Below are positions 33,215 to 42,618 of a stretch of DNA of 64,000 bases, in pieces. The notes under the pieces were generated by a model. It was not told where the DNA came from. It searched no databases and worked only from the letters and a program-made list of their open reading frames with translations. The stretch lies in the NCBI RefSeq assembly GCF_002813245.1, contig NZ_PHUF01000004.1:124001-188000 (forward strand), read 5' to 3'. This DNA comes from Novosphingobium kunmingense (lineage in GTDB: Bacteria; Pseudomonadota; Alphaproteobacteria; Sphingomonadales; Sphingomonadaceae). Every line of letters starts with the position of its first letter. Position 1 is the stretch's first letter. Made by a program: the position numbers and the translations under genes.

Positions 33215-33745
33215 TCAATCCCCGTCGCGAGGGTCAGGCAAACGGTCGTCGTTGTCGGCACGGCGGGTGCGGGCCGCCTTGTCGATCGATTCGCGCATCT
33301 GGTCGCCCATGCGCTTTCCCGCCTCCTCGAGCTGCGGAAGCATTTCGCCCATCGCACCGACCATGGCGCCGGCCGCGCCGATCATGGCCGGAGCCTTTCG
33401 CGCGACCTCGTCCGGCATGGCGCGCGCGCCGGGTCCGGCAAGGTCGCCCAGCGTCGCATCGTCGGGAATGTCACGGTGGCGCGGGTGTTCGCCGGTAGTC
33501 TGGCCGACCCGGTCCATCGCCTTGAGGAACGGCGCGGCCTTCATGTCGAGCATGGCAGCCATCATCCCGGCCATGGCGTCGCCGATGGCTTCCTGGGTGC
33601 GCGGATCGCCCAATTTGTCCTGGATGTCGCCGATGGCCCGATCGCGCTCGGACGTGTCGCGCGCGGCTGCGGGAAGCGGCGCAAGCAGGGCTGCGGCCAA
33701 CGCGGACAGGGATACCAGCTTCGTCGTGGCGCGGGGCTGCGGCAT
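33215..33745 (-). CDS. Secreted hypothetical protein
   Basis: A 176-residue protein with a signal peptide (LSALAAALLAPLPAAARD). The mature part is helical, methionine- and alanine-rich, with repeated MAGMMAAMLDMKAAPFLKAM and MIGAAGAMVGAMGEM segments, and a charged tail. ATG 33745 is preferred to 33760, as it gives a normal signal peptide. It lies 47 bases upstream of ppx on the same strand. The family is not recognised beyond small sphingomonad periplasmic proteins. Confidence 0.65.
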   Translation of the reverse strand: MPQPRATTKLVSLSALAAALLAPLPAAARDTSERDRAIGDIQDKLGDPRTQEAIGDAMAGMMAAMLDMKAAPFLKAMDRVGQTTGEHPRHRDIPDDATLGDLAGPGARAMPDEVARKAPAMIGAAGAMVGAMGEMLPQLEEAGKRMGDQMRESIDKAARTRRADNDDRLPDPRDGD

Positions 33746-33850
33746 GTCGGCACACTCCATCGGCCCGGTGATTCGGGCGCGATGAAGATAGCTCGAAGGG
33801 CTTGCCCTTGCCTGAATGGTCGCAGGCGGCCGCCCCGTCGGAGGAACGAT

Positions 33851-34225
33851 TCAGCCGGCTGGAACGGTCAGGTCGAGCAGGGCGAGGCAGGGCTGACGCA
33901 GACCTTCGAGCCGCGCAGCAAGCTGGCCGCCGGCGCGCAGATCGTCGGCCGAGCGTGCGAAGAGAGCGCTGACGGCCGGGCGGGACGCGCCGGTGTCATC
34001 CATCAGGCGGGCGCCGGTGCGGACGAAGAATTCGCGGCCCCGCGCGCCAAGGCCGGGCCAGTTGGCGACCGATGGGCCGCCCTTCGCCTGCTCGGCCGCA
34101 ACGATGGCGAAGGCCGAGGCGCAGCGCACCGCCGTCTCCTGCTCGAGCGTAAGGGCGGGCAGCGGGCCGGTAACCGCCGGTTGGGCGGCCAGGGCGGCAA
34201 CAGGGATCAGGAAGGACAGGGGCAT
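33851..34225 (-). CDS. Small secreted hypothetical protein
   Basis: A 124-residue protein starting MPLSFLIPVAALAAQPAV, a short signal peptide. The mature part is helical with two cysteines about 85 residues apart (RCASAFAI and QPCLALL), which could form a disulphide in the periplasm. A longer frame starts at 34327 or 34294. Function unknown. Confidence 0.55.
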   Translation of the reverse strand: MPLSFLIPVAALAAQPAVTGPLPALTLEQETAVRCASAFAIVAAEQAKGGPSVANWPGLGARGREFFVRTGARLMDDTGASRPAVSALFARSADDLRAGGQLAARLEGLRQPCLALLDLTVPAG

Positions 34226-34358
34226 AGCCGCTGGTCCTAACGCCGCCAAGCTGAACCGCAGCCAACTTTTTGCCAGCCGGTCCCCGCGCGCCATTGACGC
34301 GCCTGCTCGCGCGCGCAATCGTGGCAAATCGCAACCGAACAGAGGAGAGGAGAACGCC

Positions 34359-34736
34359 GTGTACAGTCACAACATGGTCGGCAGCAACGACATCGACCGG
34401 TCCAAGAAGTTCTATGACGCCACTTTTGCCGCGCTGGGCGGCAACCCGGGGATCAAGGACGACAAGGGTCGCCTGATCTACATGCACAATGGCGGCATCT
34501 TCCTGGTCACGCCCCCGATCGACGGCAAGCCGGCGACCGCCGGCAACGGCTGCACCATCGGCTTCGCGATGGAGAACCCGGAACAGGCCGACGCCTGGCA
34601 CGCGGCCGGCGTCGCCAATGGCGGCACCGCGATCGAGGATCCGCCGGGCGTGCGCTCGGGCGGGATGGGCGACCTCTACCTTGCCTACCTGCGCGATCCG
34701 GACGGGAACAAGCTCTGCGCCCTCAAGCGGATGTAG
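34359..34736 (+). CDS. VOC (glyoxalase-fold) family protein with GTG start
   Basis: A 125-residue vicinal-oxygen-chelate fold protein: HNMVGSNDIDRSKKFYDATFAALG at the first beta-alpha-beta unit and DLYLAYLRDPDGNKLCAL at the end. The GTG at 34359 follows GAGGAGAGG and gives the normal family start (YSHNMVGSND); the ATG at 34374 would cut the first strand. Relatives include glyoxalase and bleomycin-resistance proteins. A metal-dependent detoxification role is possible, but the substrate is unknown. It lies just upstream of fdhD. Confidence 0.85.
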   Translation: MYSHNMVGSNDIDRSKKFYDATFAALGGNPGIKDDKGRLIYMHNGGIFLVTPPIDGKPATAGNGCTIGFAMENPEQADAWHAAGVANGGTAIEDPPGVRSGGMGDLYLAYLRDPDGNKLCALKRM

Positions 34737-34798
34737 GCGCTTCAGCCGCCACCGAACTGCGGCCTGACGGCACCCGGCGCGCGATCAAGCGCTGCTGG

Positions 34799-35512
34799 GT
34801 GCCAGAGGCGCCGGTGGCGCTGGAATTCAATGGCCTGGCCTATGCCGTGATGATGGCGACGCCGGCCGATCTTGCCGATTTCGCCACCGGCTTCGCGCTG
34901 TGCGAAGGCCTGGCGGCCGCAGCCTCCGACCTGGCCGATCTGGCCGTGGCCGAAACCGACCAGGGCTGGATCGTGCGCGCCGCGCTGAGCGGGCTCGGCG
35001 TCGAGCAACTGACCGAGCGCGTCCGCACCCGCGTAGCCGAATCGAGCTGCGGCCTGTGCGGCATCGAAAACCTCGAAGCGGTGGCGCGCGCGCTTCCCCC
35101 CGTCGCCAGGCATCGCGGTGTCGCCGGCGAAGCGATCTTCCGCGCCCTGTCGGCGCTGGGCGAGTACCAGGACCTGGGCCGCCGGACCGGCGCCGCCCAC
35201 GCCGCGGCGGCGGTCGGCAGCGACGGGGCGATCGCCCTGGTGCGCGAGGATGTCGGCCGGCACAACGCGCTCGACAAGCTGGTCGGCGCGGCGGCACGGG
35301 CGCACTGTTCGCTGGCGGAGGGGTTCGTCCTGTCGACCGCGCGATGCAGCTACGAAATCGTCGAAAAGGCCGTGCGCGGCGGGGCCACCACGCTGGTCAC
35401 GGTGTCCCTTCCCACCTCGCTCGCGGTGGAGCGCGCCAAGGCAGCAGGACTGTCGCTCTGGGTGCTGGCGCGGGACGACAGCGTGCTGCTGGTCAACGAC
35501 GCGTCAGCGTGA
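34799..35512 (+). CDS. fdhD: Formate dehydrogenase accessory sulphurtransferase FdhD
   Basis: A protein of at least 237 residues that transfers sulphur to the molybdenum cofactor of formate dehydrogenase. Family blocks are VALEFNGLAYAVMMATP, SSCGLCGIEN with the sulphur-carrying cysteines, and REDVGRHNALDKLVG. The only common start codon in frame is GTG 34799, yet family-like residues (ELRPDGTRRAIKRCWVPE) continue 14 codons upstream of it, so the true start may be a rare codon near 34750. It ends with a 9-base overlap with metW. No formate dehydrogenase gene is visible in the window. Confidence 0.88.
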   Translation: MPEAPVALEFNGLAYAVMMATPADLADFATGFALCEGLAAAASDLADLAVAETDQGWIVRAALSGLGVEQLTERVRTRVAESSCGLCGIENLEAVARALPPVARHRGVAGEAIFRALSALGEYQDLGRRTGAAHAAAAVGSDGAIALVREDVGRHNALDKLVGAAARAHCSLAEGFVLSTARCSYEIVEKAVRGGATTLVTVSLPTSLAVERAKAAGLSLWVLARDDSVLLVNDASA

Positions 35513-36094
35513 CAGCAGGAACACCGCGTGTTCGGCGCGCCATGTGGCGGCCGCATCACCGATCCGCGCATCGCCCGACAGGAACCAGGCACCTTCGACC
35601 TTGAGCCCCTTGGCCGCCACCAGTTCGCGGAAGTCGCGCACGGTGACGTGGTGGATGTTGGGCGTTTCGTACCAGGCGATTGGCAGCAATCGCGTCACCG
35701 GCATCCGTCCGTTCCACAGCAAGCTTGCCCGCACCTTCCAGTGCGCGAAGTTGGGAAAGCTGACGAAGCCGCGGCGCCCGACGCGCAGCAGTTCGTCGAG
35801 CACGCGGTCGGGCCGTTTGGTGGTCTGCAGCGTCTGCGACAGGATCGCGTAGTCGAACGAGGCGTCGGGATAGTCGCGCAGGTCGGCGTCGGCATCGCCC
35901 TGGATCACTGACAGCCCCCGCGCAACGCATTCGGCGACGTTGTGCGGATCGAGCTCCATCCCGCGCGCGTCGCACTGGCGCGTGTCGCGCAGCGCAGCCA
36001 TCAGCGCGCCGTCGCCGCAGCCGATGTCGAGCACGCGGCTGCCTGGCGCGACGTTGGCGGCGATGATCGCAAGATCGGGGCGCAGCGCGGTCAT
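35504..36094 (-). CDS. metW: Methionine biosynthesis protein MetW
   Basis: A 196-residue SAM-dependent methyltransferase-fold protein with motif [13 protein letters not shown] and the MetW block [32 protein letters not shown]. It acts with MetX in homoserine acetylation or succinylation in proteobacteria. Start ATG 36094 overlaps the metX stop by 4 bases, so the pair is translationally coupled, as is usual. Confidence 0.95.
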   Translation of the reverse strand: MTALRPDLAIIAANVAPGSRVLDIGCGDGALMAALRDTRQCDARGMELDPHNVAECVARGLSVIQGDADADLRDYPDASFDYAILSQTLQTTKRPDRVLDELLRVGRRGFVSFPNFAHWKVRASLLWNGRMPVTRLLPIAWYETPNIHHVTVRDFRELVAAKGLKVEGAWFLSGDARIGDAAATWRAEHAVFLLSR

Positions 36095-37215
36095 TGGCCA
36101 AGGAACCCGGCAATCACCCGGTCGAGCGCGGGCACGTCAAGCAGGAAGCTGTCATGCCCGAAGGGGGCGGACAGTTCGACGAAGCTGACCGGCGCGCCGG
36201 CCGCGTTGAGCGCGTGGGCGATGGTCCGGCTTTCGGCCGTAGGGTAGAGCCAGTCGGTATCGAAGCTGACCACCGCGAAGCGCGCCTGGGTCCGGGCAAA
36301 GGCATCGGCCAGTCGCCCGCCATGCTCTTCGGCAAGGTCGAAATAATCCATCGCCCGCGTGATGTAGAGATAGCTGTTGGCATCGAACCGGTCGGTGAAG
36401 CTCAACCCCTGGTGGCGCAGGTAGCTTTCAACCTGGAAGTCGGCGTCGAAGCCGAAGGTCTTCGCCCCCTTGGTTCCGTCGGGGCGATCCTGCAGCTTGC
36501 GGCCGAACTTGTCGTGCATGCCTTCTTCGGAAAGATAGGTGATGTGGGCCGCCATGCGCGCGACGGCCAGGCCCGAGTCCGGCCCCTTGCCCGCGCCATA
36601 GTAGTCGCCGCCCTTCCACTTGGGATCGGCCATGATCGCCTGGCGACCGACTTCGTGGAAGGCGATGTTCTGGGCCGAATGGCGCGCGGTGCTCGCAACG
36701 ATCAGCGCCGCACGGGTCCGCAGGGGCCAGTTGGCGGCAAAGCTCAACGCCTGCATCCCGCCCATCGACCCGCCGACCACGGCGTGAAGCTGTTCGATCC
36801 CCAGCGCGTCGAGCACCGCCACCTGGGCGCGGACCATGTCGCGGATGGTGATAACCGGAAACCGCATCGCATAGGGCTCGCCGTCGTCGGCCAGGCTGGC
36901 CGGCCCGGTCGTGCCATAGCAGCCGCCGAGCACGTTCGCGCAGATCACGAAGAAGCGGTCGGTATCGATCGGCTTGCCCGGCCCCACCATGCGCAGCCAC
37001 CAGCCGGGCTTGCCGGTGACCGGATGCGGGCTGGCAACGCACTGATCGCCGGTCAGCGCGTGGAAGATCATCAGCGCGTTCGACTTGTCCGCGTTCAGCG
37101 CACCGTAGGTTTCGTAGGCCACGCGCACGCCGGTCAGCACCTGACCGCCATCGAGCGGCAGCGGCGCGGTCAGATCCAGCACGGAACTGGTGGGGTTGTG
37201 CGGGGCGGTAGCCAT
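36091..37215 (-). CDS. metX: Homoserine O-acetyltransferase
   Basis: A 374-residue alpha/beta-hydrolase-fold enzyme that acylates homoserine for methionine synthesis. Family blocks are [27 protein letters not shown], the nucleophile elbow [11 protein letters not shown], and the C-terminal Asp/His pair in FDTDWLYP and GHDSFLLD. Length and order match MetX of alphaproteobacteria, where acetyl or succinyl use varies. It is divergent from hisC with a 68-base gap. Confidence 0.95.
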   Translation of the reverse strand: MATAPHNPTSSVLDLTAPLPLDGGQVLTGVRVAYETYGALNADKSNALMIFHALTGDQCVASPHPVTGKPGWWLRMVGPGKPIDTDRFFVICANVLGGCYGTTGPASLADDGEPYAMRFPVITIRDMVRAQVAVLDALGIEQLHAVVGGSMGGMQALSFAANWPLRTRAALIVASTARHSAQNIAFHEVGRQAIMADPKWKGGDYYGAGKGPDSGLAVARMAAHITYLSEEGMHDKFGRKLQDRPDGTKGAKTFGFDADFQVESYLRHQGLSFTDRFDANSYLYITRAMDYFDLAEEHGGRLADAFARTQARFAVVSFDTDWLYPTAESRTIAHALNAAGAPVSFVELSAPFGHDSFLLDVPALDRVIAGFLGQ

Positions 37216-37283
37216 GGTTTGGGCGATTGGGCGACGACAAGCGGGCTGTCAATCGGCGACACTCCTGCTATGCGCGCGCCACG

Positions 37284-38393
37284 ATGAGTGACGCTCCCTG
37301 CCCTGCCCCCCGGCCCAAGCCCTGGATCGAGGCGATCCACGCCTACGTTCCCGGCAAGAGCGCCGGCGACGACGGGCGTCCGCTGGTCAAGCTCTCGGCC
37401 AACGAGAACCCGCTCGGCACCAGCCCTGCGGCCCTTGCCGCACGGGCAAAGGCGGTTGCGCCATCGCTCTATCCCGACGCGGACAGTACGGCGCTGCGCG
37501 AAGCGATCGGGCGGCTCCACGGGATCGACCCGGCGCTGATCGTCATGGGCACGGGATCGGGCGAACTGCTGCACACCGCAGCCGGCGCCTTTGCCGGCCC
37601 GGGCGACGAGGTGCTTTATTCGCAGTACGCCTTCTCGCTTTACGAGATCGTCGCGCGCCGCTGCGGGGCCGAGCCTGTCGAAGTGCCGGCGAAGGATTAC
37701 GGCAACGATGTCACCGCGCTGCTTGCCGCGGTGACGCCGCAGACCCGCGTCGTCTTCGTCGCCAACCCCAACAACCCGACCGGCACCTTCCTGCCAAAGG
37801 CCGAGATCGCGCGCCTGCACGCGGGGCTGCCCGCCGACGTGCTGCTGGTGCTCGACCAGGCCTATGCCGAATATGTCGATCCTGCCGATGACGACGGCTC
37901 GCTCGAGCTGGCGGCGACCCACCCCAACGTGCTCGCCACCCGGACGTTCTCCAAGGCCTATGGCCTTGCCGGCGAGCGGGTGGGCTGGGGAACGGGCGCC
38001 GCGCCGCTGATCGACGTTCTCAACCGCATTCGCGGTGCCTTCAACATCGGCAACTCGGCCCAGGCGACCGCGCTGGCCGCGCTGGCCGACCAGGATTTCG
38101 TCACGCATTCGCGCACCCACAACGCGGGTGAACGCGCCCGCTTCACCGCAAAGGTCGAGGCGCTCGGCAACCACGGCCTGCGCGCCGTGCCGAGCGAGGC
38201 GAACTTCGTGCTGATCCTGTTCGAGGGCCGGTTGAGCGGCGAGGCGGCCTACAAGGGCCTGGCCGACCGGGGCTACATCGTGCGCTGGCTGCCCAGCCAG
38301 GGACTGGCCCAGGCGCTGCGCATCACCATCGGCAACCGCGCCGACATGGACGCGATCGCCGCCATCCTGCGCGAGCTGGCGGAGGCGGCGTGA
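37284..38393 (+). CDS. hisC: Histidinol-phosphate aminotransferase
   Basis: A 369-residue class I/II PLP aminotransferase. [16 protein letters not shown] and [13 protein letters not shown] at the N-terminus, NPNNPTGTF, and the PLP lysine in [17 protein letters not shown] mark HisC. Together with the following tyrA gene it probably serves histidine synthesis and transamination of aromatic amino acids. ATG 37284 starts the family-like part; the frame is open to 37227. Its TGA overlaps the ATG of tyrA by one base. Confidence 0.94.
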   Translation: MSDAPCPAPRPKPWIEAIHAYVPGKSAGDDGRPLVKLSANENPLGTSPAALAARAKAVAPSLYPDADSTALREAIGRLHGIDPALIVMGTGSGELLHTAAGAFAGPGDEVLYSQYAFSLYEIVARRCGAEPVEVPAKDYGNDVTALLAAVTPQTRVVFVANPNNPTGTFLPKAEIARLHAGLPADVLLVLDQAYAEYVDPADDDGSLELAATHPNVLATRTFSKAYGLAGERVGWGTGAAPLIDVLNRIRGAFNIGNSAQATALAALADQDFVTHSRTHNAGERARFTAKVEALGNHGLRAVPSEANFVLILFEGRLSGEAAYKGLADRGYIVRWLPSQGLAQALRITIGNRADMDAIAAILRELAEAA

Positions 38394-39304
38394 TGACATT
38401 CGAACGCATTGCGATCATCGGGCTGGGGCTGCTCGGCGGATCGATCGGCCTTGCCGTGCGCGACCATCTGCCGGGCGCGGTGACCACCGGCTATGACGCC
38501 GATCCAGCAACCCGTACCCGCGCCGCCGAACGAGGACTGGTCGGCACGGTCTGCGACAGCGCGGCCGACGCCGTGCGCGAAGCGCAACTCGTGATCCTCT
38601 GCGTACCGGTCGGGGCCATGGCGGAAGCCGCCGCCGAGATCGCCCCCGCCCTCCCCGCCGAGGCGCTGGTCAGCGACGTCGGCTCGTCCAAGGAGGCAGT
38701 GGCCAAGGCGCTCGCCGCCGCCCTGCCCAACAACGCGGTCATCCCGGCCCACCCGGTCGCCGGGACCGAACGATCCGGCCCCGATGCTGGCTTTGCCACG
38801 CTGTTCCAGCAGCGCTGGTGCATTGTCACCCCGCCCGATGGCGCCGATCCGGCCAAGGTCACCGCGCTGTCCGCATTCTGGGAAGCGCTGGGCGCGCGGG
38901 TCGAGATCATGGACCCGGCGCACCACGACCTGGTGCTGGCCGTCACCAGCCACCTGCCGCACCTGATCGCCTATACAATCGTCGGAACCGCCGACGACCT
39001 CGAAGGCGTGACGCAAAGCGAAGTCATCAAGTATTCGGCAGGTGGTTTCCGGGATTTCACCCGCATCGCCGCCAGCGATCCGACCATGTGGCGCGATGTG
39101 TTCCTGTCCAACAAGGATGCCGTGCTCGATATGCTGCAGCGCTTCACCGAAGACCTGACCGCGCTGCAACGGGCGATCCGGGTCGGCGACGGCGCCCGCC
39201 TGTTCGATCACTTCACCCGCACCCGCGCGATCCGCCGTTCGATCATCGAGGAAGGCCAGGACGACGCCCGCCCCGACTTCGGACGCAGCGATCACGGATC
39301 GTGA
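38393..39304 (+). CDS. tyrA: Prephenate/arogenate dehydrogenase
   Basis: A 303-residue NAD(P)-dependent dehydrogenase that decarboxylates prephenate or arogenate in tyrosine synthesis. The Rossmann motif is IIGLGLLGGSIG, then VSDVGSSKEAV, HPVAGTERSG and LAVTSHLPHLIAY. No chorismate mutase domain is fused. ATG 38393 overlaps the hisC stop (TGATG); a GTG three bases earlier is also possible. hisC-tyrA order is common in alphaproteobacteria, so both enzymes probably feed aromatic amino acid pathways. Confidence 0.94.
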   Translation: MTFERIAIIGLGLLGGSIGLAVRDHLPGAVTTGYDADPATRTRAAERGLVGTVCDSAADAVREAQLVILCVPVGAMAEAAAEIAPALPAEALVSDVGSSKEAVAKALAAALPNNAVIPAHPVAGTERSGPDAGFATLFQQRWCIVTPPDGADPAKVTALSAFWEALGARVEIMDPAHHDLVLAVTSHLPHLIAYTIVGTADDLEGVTQSEVIKYSAGGFRDFTRIAASDPTMWRDVFLSNKDAVLDMLQRFTEDLTALQRAIRVGDGARLFDHFTRTRAIRRSIIEEGQDDARPDFGRSDHGS

Positions 39305-39316
39305 GCGATTTTTCGG

Positions 39317-39333
39317 GAGCCCCGGAAGGGCTC
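39317..39333 (+). terminator. Small hairpin after tyrA
   Basis: GAGCCC-CGGAA-GGGCTC is a 6-bp perfect stem 12 bases after the tyrA stop and 18 bases before the next start. It has no T run after it; weak termination or mRNA end protection is possible. Confidence 0.35.
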
Positions 39334-39350
39334 GAGCGTTGGACGCGGAC

Positions 39351-40130
39351 ATGAACCTCTCGATTCACAGCCGCCTCGTCTATGACTATTTCCAGGCGAC
39401 CGACGTGCTCGTCCAGGTCGAGGCTGCGCATCTGCCCGACCAGACCATCGACCAGCCGGAGTTGTGGCTGACCCCGGTCACCCATTTCGTGCGCGTACCC
39501 GGCCACGACGAGCTGGGCGAACGGATCTGGCTGCGCGTCGAGGGTCGCATGGAGCTGGATTACCGGGCGAAGGTCATGGTCGACAGGCCGGCAGTCGACA
39601 TTGCCTACCTGCCCGCCACCGACCCGCGCTGGCTCCCCGGCGAGGTGATCGATTACCTGATGCCGTCGCGCTTCTGCCCGTCTGACCGTTTCTTCGAGTT
39701 CGTCAGCGGCGAATTCGGCGGCCTGCGCGGCGGCGCCTGTGTGGCGGCGTTGACCGAATGGGTCAGCGAACGGATGACCTATGTTCCCGGCGCCAGCCAT
39801 TCCGGGACCTGCGCCACCGACACTTTCATTGCACGGCAGGGCGTATGCCGCGACTATGCCCACCTGCTGATTGCGCTGGTTCGCGCCGCCTCGATCCCGG
39901 CGCGCTATGCCAGCGTCTATGCGCCCGACGTCGATCCGCCCGATTTCCACGCCGTGGCCGAGGTTTTCCTCGACGGGGCATGGCACCTGGTCGACGCCAC
40001 GGGGATGGCCGGAGCGGCGGACATTGCGCGGATAGGGGTCGGGCGCGACGCGGCAGACACGTCATTCCTGTCGAGCTTCGGCCAGGCGGCGCTGGTCGAG
40101 CAGTTCGTGACGGTCGAGCGGGTCAGCTGA
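39351..40130 (+). CDS. Transglutaminase-like cysteine peptidase-fold protein
   Basis: A 259-residue transglutaminase-family protein. The N-terminal beta-rich domain (LSIHSRLVYDYFQATDVLVQVEAA) is followed by the catalytic core with Cys in RQGVCRDYAHLL, His in DFHAVAEVFL, and Asp in HLVDATGM, a complete triad. These proteins probably act as amidases or peptidases rather than cross-linkers in bacteria. ATG 39351 replaces the TTG at 39339 as start. It overlaps the end of the Nramp-related gene by 8 bases. No ATPase or ATP-grasp partner lies beside it. Confidence 0.88.
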   Translation: MNLSIHSRLVYDYFQATDVLVQVEAAHLPDQTIDQPELWLTPVTHFVRVPGHDELGERIWLRVEGRMELDYRAKVMVDRPAVDIAYLPATDPRWLPGEVIDYLMPSRFCPSDRFFEFVSGEFGGLRGGACVAALTEWVSERMTYVPGASHSGTCATDTFIARQGVCRDYAHLLIALVRAASIPARYASVYAPDVDPPDFHAVAEVFLDGAWHLVDATGMAGAADIARIGVGRDAADTSFLSSFGQAALVEQFVTVERVS

Positions 40131-41382
40131 ACAGGAAGGTCAGCGCGACAAGCGCCATCACCGCGGTTGACAGCCACCCGCCGAAGGCAAGGCCGGGGCC
40201 GATCGCCAGCTTGCCCATCACCTTGCGGTTGTGCGCGATCAGCATGGTGACGACCATCAGCGGCGGCGCGAGCAGTCCGTTGACCACGGCCGCCCAGTAG
40301 AGCGCCTTCATCGGATCGATACCGATCAGGTTGAGCGCCACCCCGCCCAGCGTCGCTGCGGCGATCACGCCGTAGAATGCCTTTGCCTCGCGTGGCTTGC
40401 GGTCCAGGCCTTCGACCCAGCCGAAGGTCTCGCTGACCGCATAGGCCGCGCTGCCGGCCAGCACCGGGACCGCCAGCAGGCCTGTCCCGATGACGCCGGT
40501 GGCAAACAGCGCAAAGGCGAAATCGCCTGCGATCGGGCGCAGCGCCTCGGCGGCCTGGGACGCGCTGTCGATCTCGCGCACGCCGTTGGCGTGGAGAGTA
40601 GCGGCGGTGGCGATGATGATGAACAGCGCGACAAGGTGCGAAAAGCCCATGCCGACCAGCGTGTCGGTGCGGATGCGCTTCAGCTCGGCGCCCGCAACGC
40701 GGCGCGGCGACACGTGCAGCGGCTTGATGTGGCGGCGATGCTGTTCTTCCACCTCCTGCCCGGCCTGCCAAAAGAACAGATAGGGGCTGATCGTCGTGCC
40801 GAAGATCGCGACGAGCGCCATGGCGTGGTCCCGGTCGAACGTGAAGCGCGGCACCAGGACGGCGCGCAGCGCCTCCTCCCAAGGTACGTGCGCGACAAAG
40901 ACCACGCCGACGTAGGCGAACAGCGATAGCGTCGCCCAGCGCAGGATGCGGGCGAAACGCGAATAACTGACGAACACCTCGACCAGGATGCAGACAAGGC
41001 CGAACAGCGCGGTGAAGCCCAGCACCGGTCCGGGCACGATCAGGCCCAGCACCGCGCCCATCGCGCCGAGATCCGCGCCAAGGTTGATGACGTTGGCAAC
41101 CAGCAGCATCAGCACGACCACGCGCAACAGCGCGGGCGGATAGTGGCGCCGCAGATTCTGGGCGATGCCGCGCCCGGTGGTCGCGCCGATCCGCGCGCAG
41201 ATCGCCTGGATCGAAGCGAGCAGCGGGAACCCGAACAGCATGGTCCAGCCCATGGCATAGCCGAATTGCGCGCCGACCTGGCTGTAGGTGCCGATGCCGC
41301 TGGGATCATCGTCGGCCGCGCCGGTCACAAGCCCTGGCCCGAGCACCTCGAGCGGTGAGCGGGGCTCTGGCGTCGATGCCAT
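40123..41382 (-). CDS. Nramp-related divalent cation transporter
   Basis: A 419-residue membrane protein with about eleven helices and the Nramp fold. Helix 1 reads DDDPSGIGTYSQ instead of the canonical DPGN, and helix 6 reads GTTISPYLFFWQ instead of the methionine-containing MPH motif. The loss of the metal-binding Met and Asn suggests a substrate other than Mn(II) or Fe(II), for instance Mg(II), as in the NRMT branch, but that is inference. It is the last gene of an operon starting at ftsE or below, and its start overlaps the plsC stop (TGATG). Confidence 0.82.
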   Translation of the reverse strand: MASTPEPRSPLEVLGPGLVTGAADDDPSGIGTYSQVGAQFGYAMGWTMLFGFPLLASIQAICARIGATTGRGIAQNLRRHYPPALLRVVVLMLLVANVINLGADLGAMGAVLGLIVPGPVLGFTALFGLVCILVEVFVSYSRFARILRWATLSLFAYVGVVFVAHVPWEEALRAVLVPRFTFDRDHAMALVAIFGTTISPYLFFWQAGQEVEEQHRRHIKPLHVSPRRVAGAELKRIRTDTLVGMGFSHLVALFIIIATAATLHANGVREIDSASQAAEALRPIAGDFAFALFATGVIGTGLLAVPVLAGSAAYAVSETFGWVEGLDRKPREAKAFYGVIAAATLGGVALNLIGIDPMKALYWAAVVNGLLAPPLMVVTMLIAHNRKVMGKLAIGPGLAFGGWLSTAVMALVALTFLFS

Positions 41383-42065
41383 CAGGCGTTAAGCGCGTTT
41401 ATCGCGGCGCGGACGCGGGCCTCGGCCACGTCGCGCGGCAGGCCGGGCGGGATCGGATCAGCCAGCTTGTAGGTGATGACGCCCGGTCGCTTGATCCAGC
41501 GGTGGTAGAGCGGCCCTGAATCGAGCGCGACCGCAACGACCGGCAGGCCGAGCAGCTTGTAGAGGCCGGCAAAGCCCGATTTGAGTTCGGGCCGGGTGCC
41601 GTGGGGAACGCGCGTGCCTTCGGGAAAGATCGCCAGCGGCCGGCCATCGGCGACCAGCGCCCGCGCCTCGGCGAGCATGTGGCGCAGCGCGCGCGCGCCC
41701 TGGTCGCGTTCGACCGAAACCAGGCCATAGCGTCGTCCGGCCAGGCCCCACAGCGGGATGCGCATCAGCTCGACCTTGGCGAAGACTCCTGGCGTATCGA
41801 GCAATTGCGGAAGGTCGATCGCCTCGAAAAAGCTCTCGTGCTTAAGCGCGACCAGAACCGGTCCGTCGGGCAGCGTGCCGTCGACCCTTATGGTGATGCC
41901 CAGCAGGTGACGGCAGCAGATCCGTTGCCAGGCCGACCAGGAATGGACCGTGCGGCGGAACGTGGCGCGGCTCGCCAGCAGCAGGGTTGCAATGCAGGCC
42001 AGCACGATGAACAGGCTCGCACCGTAGAAGGCGATATAGAAGGCCAGGCTGCGCAGCACTCGCAC
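41382..42065 (-). CDS. plsC: 1-acyl-glycerol-3-phosphate acyltransferase
   Basis: A 227-residue membrane-anchored lysophospholipid acyltransferase. An N-terminal helix (YIAFYGASLFIVLACIATLLL) precedes the catalytic motif KHESFFEA, a variant of NHxSxxD with Glu in place of Asp, and FPEGTRVPHG is intact. It acylates lysophosphatidic acid in phospholipid synthesis. The GTG start at 42065 follows AGGGG by 7 bases. It lies 3 bases after the ydcF-like gene and overlaps the next gene. Confidence 0.88.
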   Translation of the reverse strand: MRVLRSLAFYIAFYGASLFIVLACIATLLLASRATFRRTVHSWSAWQRICCRHLLGITIRVDGTLPDGPVLVALKHESFFEAIDLPQLLDTPGVFAKVELMRIPLWGLAGRRYGLVSVERDQGARALRHMLAEARALVADGRPLAIFPEGTRVPHGTRPELKSGFAGLYKLLGLPVVAVALDSGPLYHRWIKRPGVITYKLADPIPPGLPRDVAEARVRAAINALNA

Positions 42066-42068
42066 GGT

Positions 42069-42602
42069 TCAGCCCCTGTCCCACACCGGCGCGGTCAATC
42101 GCGCGAGCCACTTGTGGTATTCGAGGAACAGCGCCCACAGTTTCGGCTGGGTCGGCACGGCATCCTCGATCACGGTTATGTCTTCGGGCAGGTTGCGGCG
42201 CAGTTCCATCGCGGCCCGGCGCATGTGCCAGTCGCTGGTGACCAGCCGCAGCGACTGAAGCTTCTCGTCGCGGGCCCATTCAGCGGTTTCGCTGCCGTTC
42301 GAACGGGTGTCGATCGCCTTGTAGCCGAGCGTCACGCAACAGGCGAGGACCGCCCGGGAAATCCCGTATTCCGCTGCCAGCTCGCGCGGTTTGACGTCGC
42401 GCCCCACGCCCGAAACCAGCAGGCGCTTGGCCCAGCCCTTTTCCAGCACCTCGAGCCCGCGATCGACGCGGCCTTTGCCGCCGGTCAGCACCACGACCCC
42501 GTCGGTGCCGGCATTGCCGATCGGCCGTGGCAGAGTCACCGCGAACAGCACGAAGCCAAGCGCCCAGGCGATCAGGACAACGGAAAAGAGGCGGCGAATC
42601 AT
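42069..42602 (-). CDS. YdcF/ElyC family (DUF218) membrane protein
   Basis: A 177-residue protein with an N-terminal membrane helix (LIAWALGFVLFAVTL) and a DUF218 domain: DGVVVLTGGKGRVDRGLEVLEKG, LLVSGVGRDV, and SLRLVTSDWHMRRAAMEL. Relatives such as ElyC and SanA act in envelope integrity. The position between ftsX and plsC agrees with an envelope role. The catalytic function, if any, is not known. Confidence 0.88.
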   Translation of the reverse strand: MIRRLFSVVLIAWALGFVLFAVTLPRPIGNAGTDGVVVLTGGKGRVDRGLEVLEKGWAKRLLVSGVGRDVKPRELAAEYGISRAVLACCVTLGYKAIDTRSNGSETAEWARDEKLQSLRLVTSDWHMRRAAMELRRNLPEDITVIEDAVPTQPKLWALFLEYHKWLARLTAPVWDRG

Positions 42603-42618
42603 GGTGCTTCGGCTCTTA

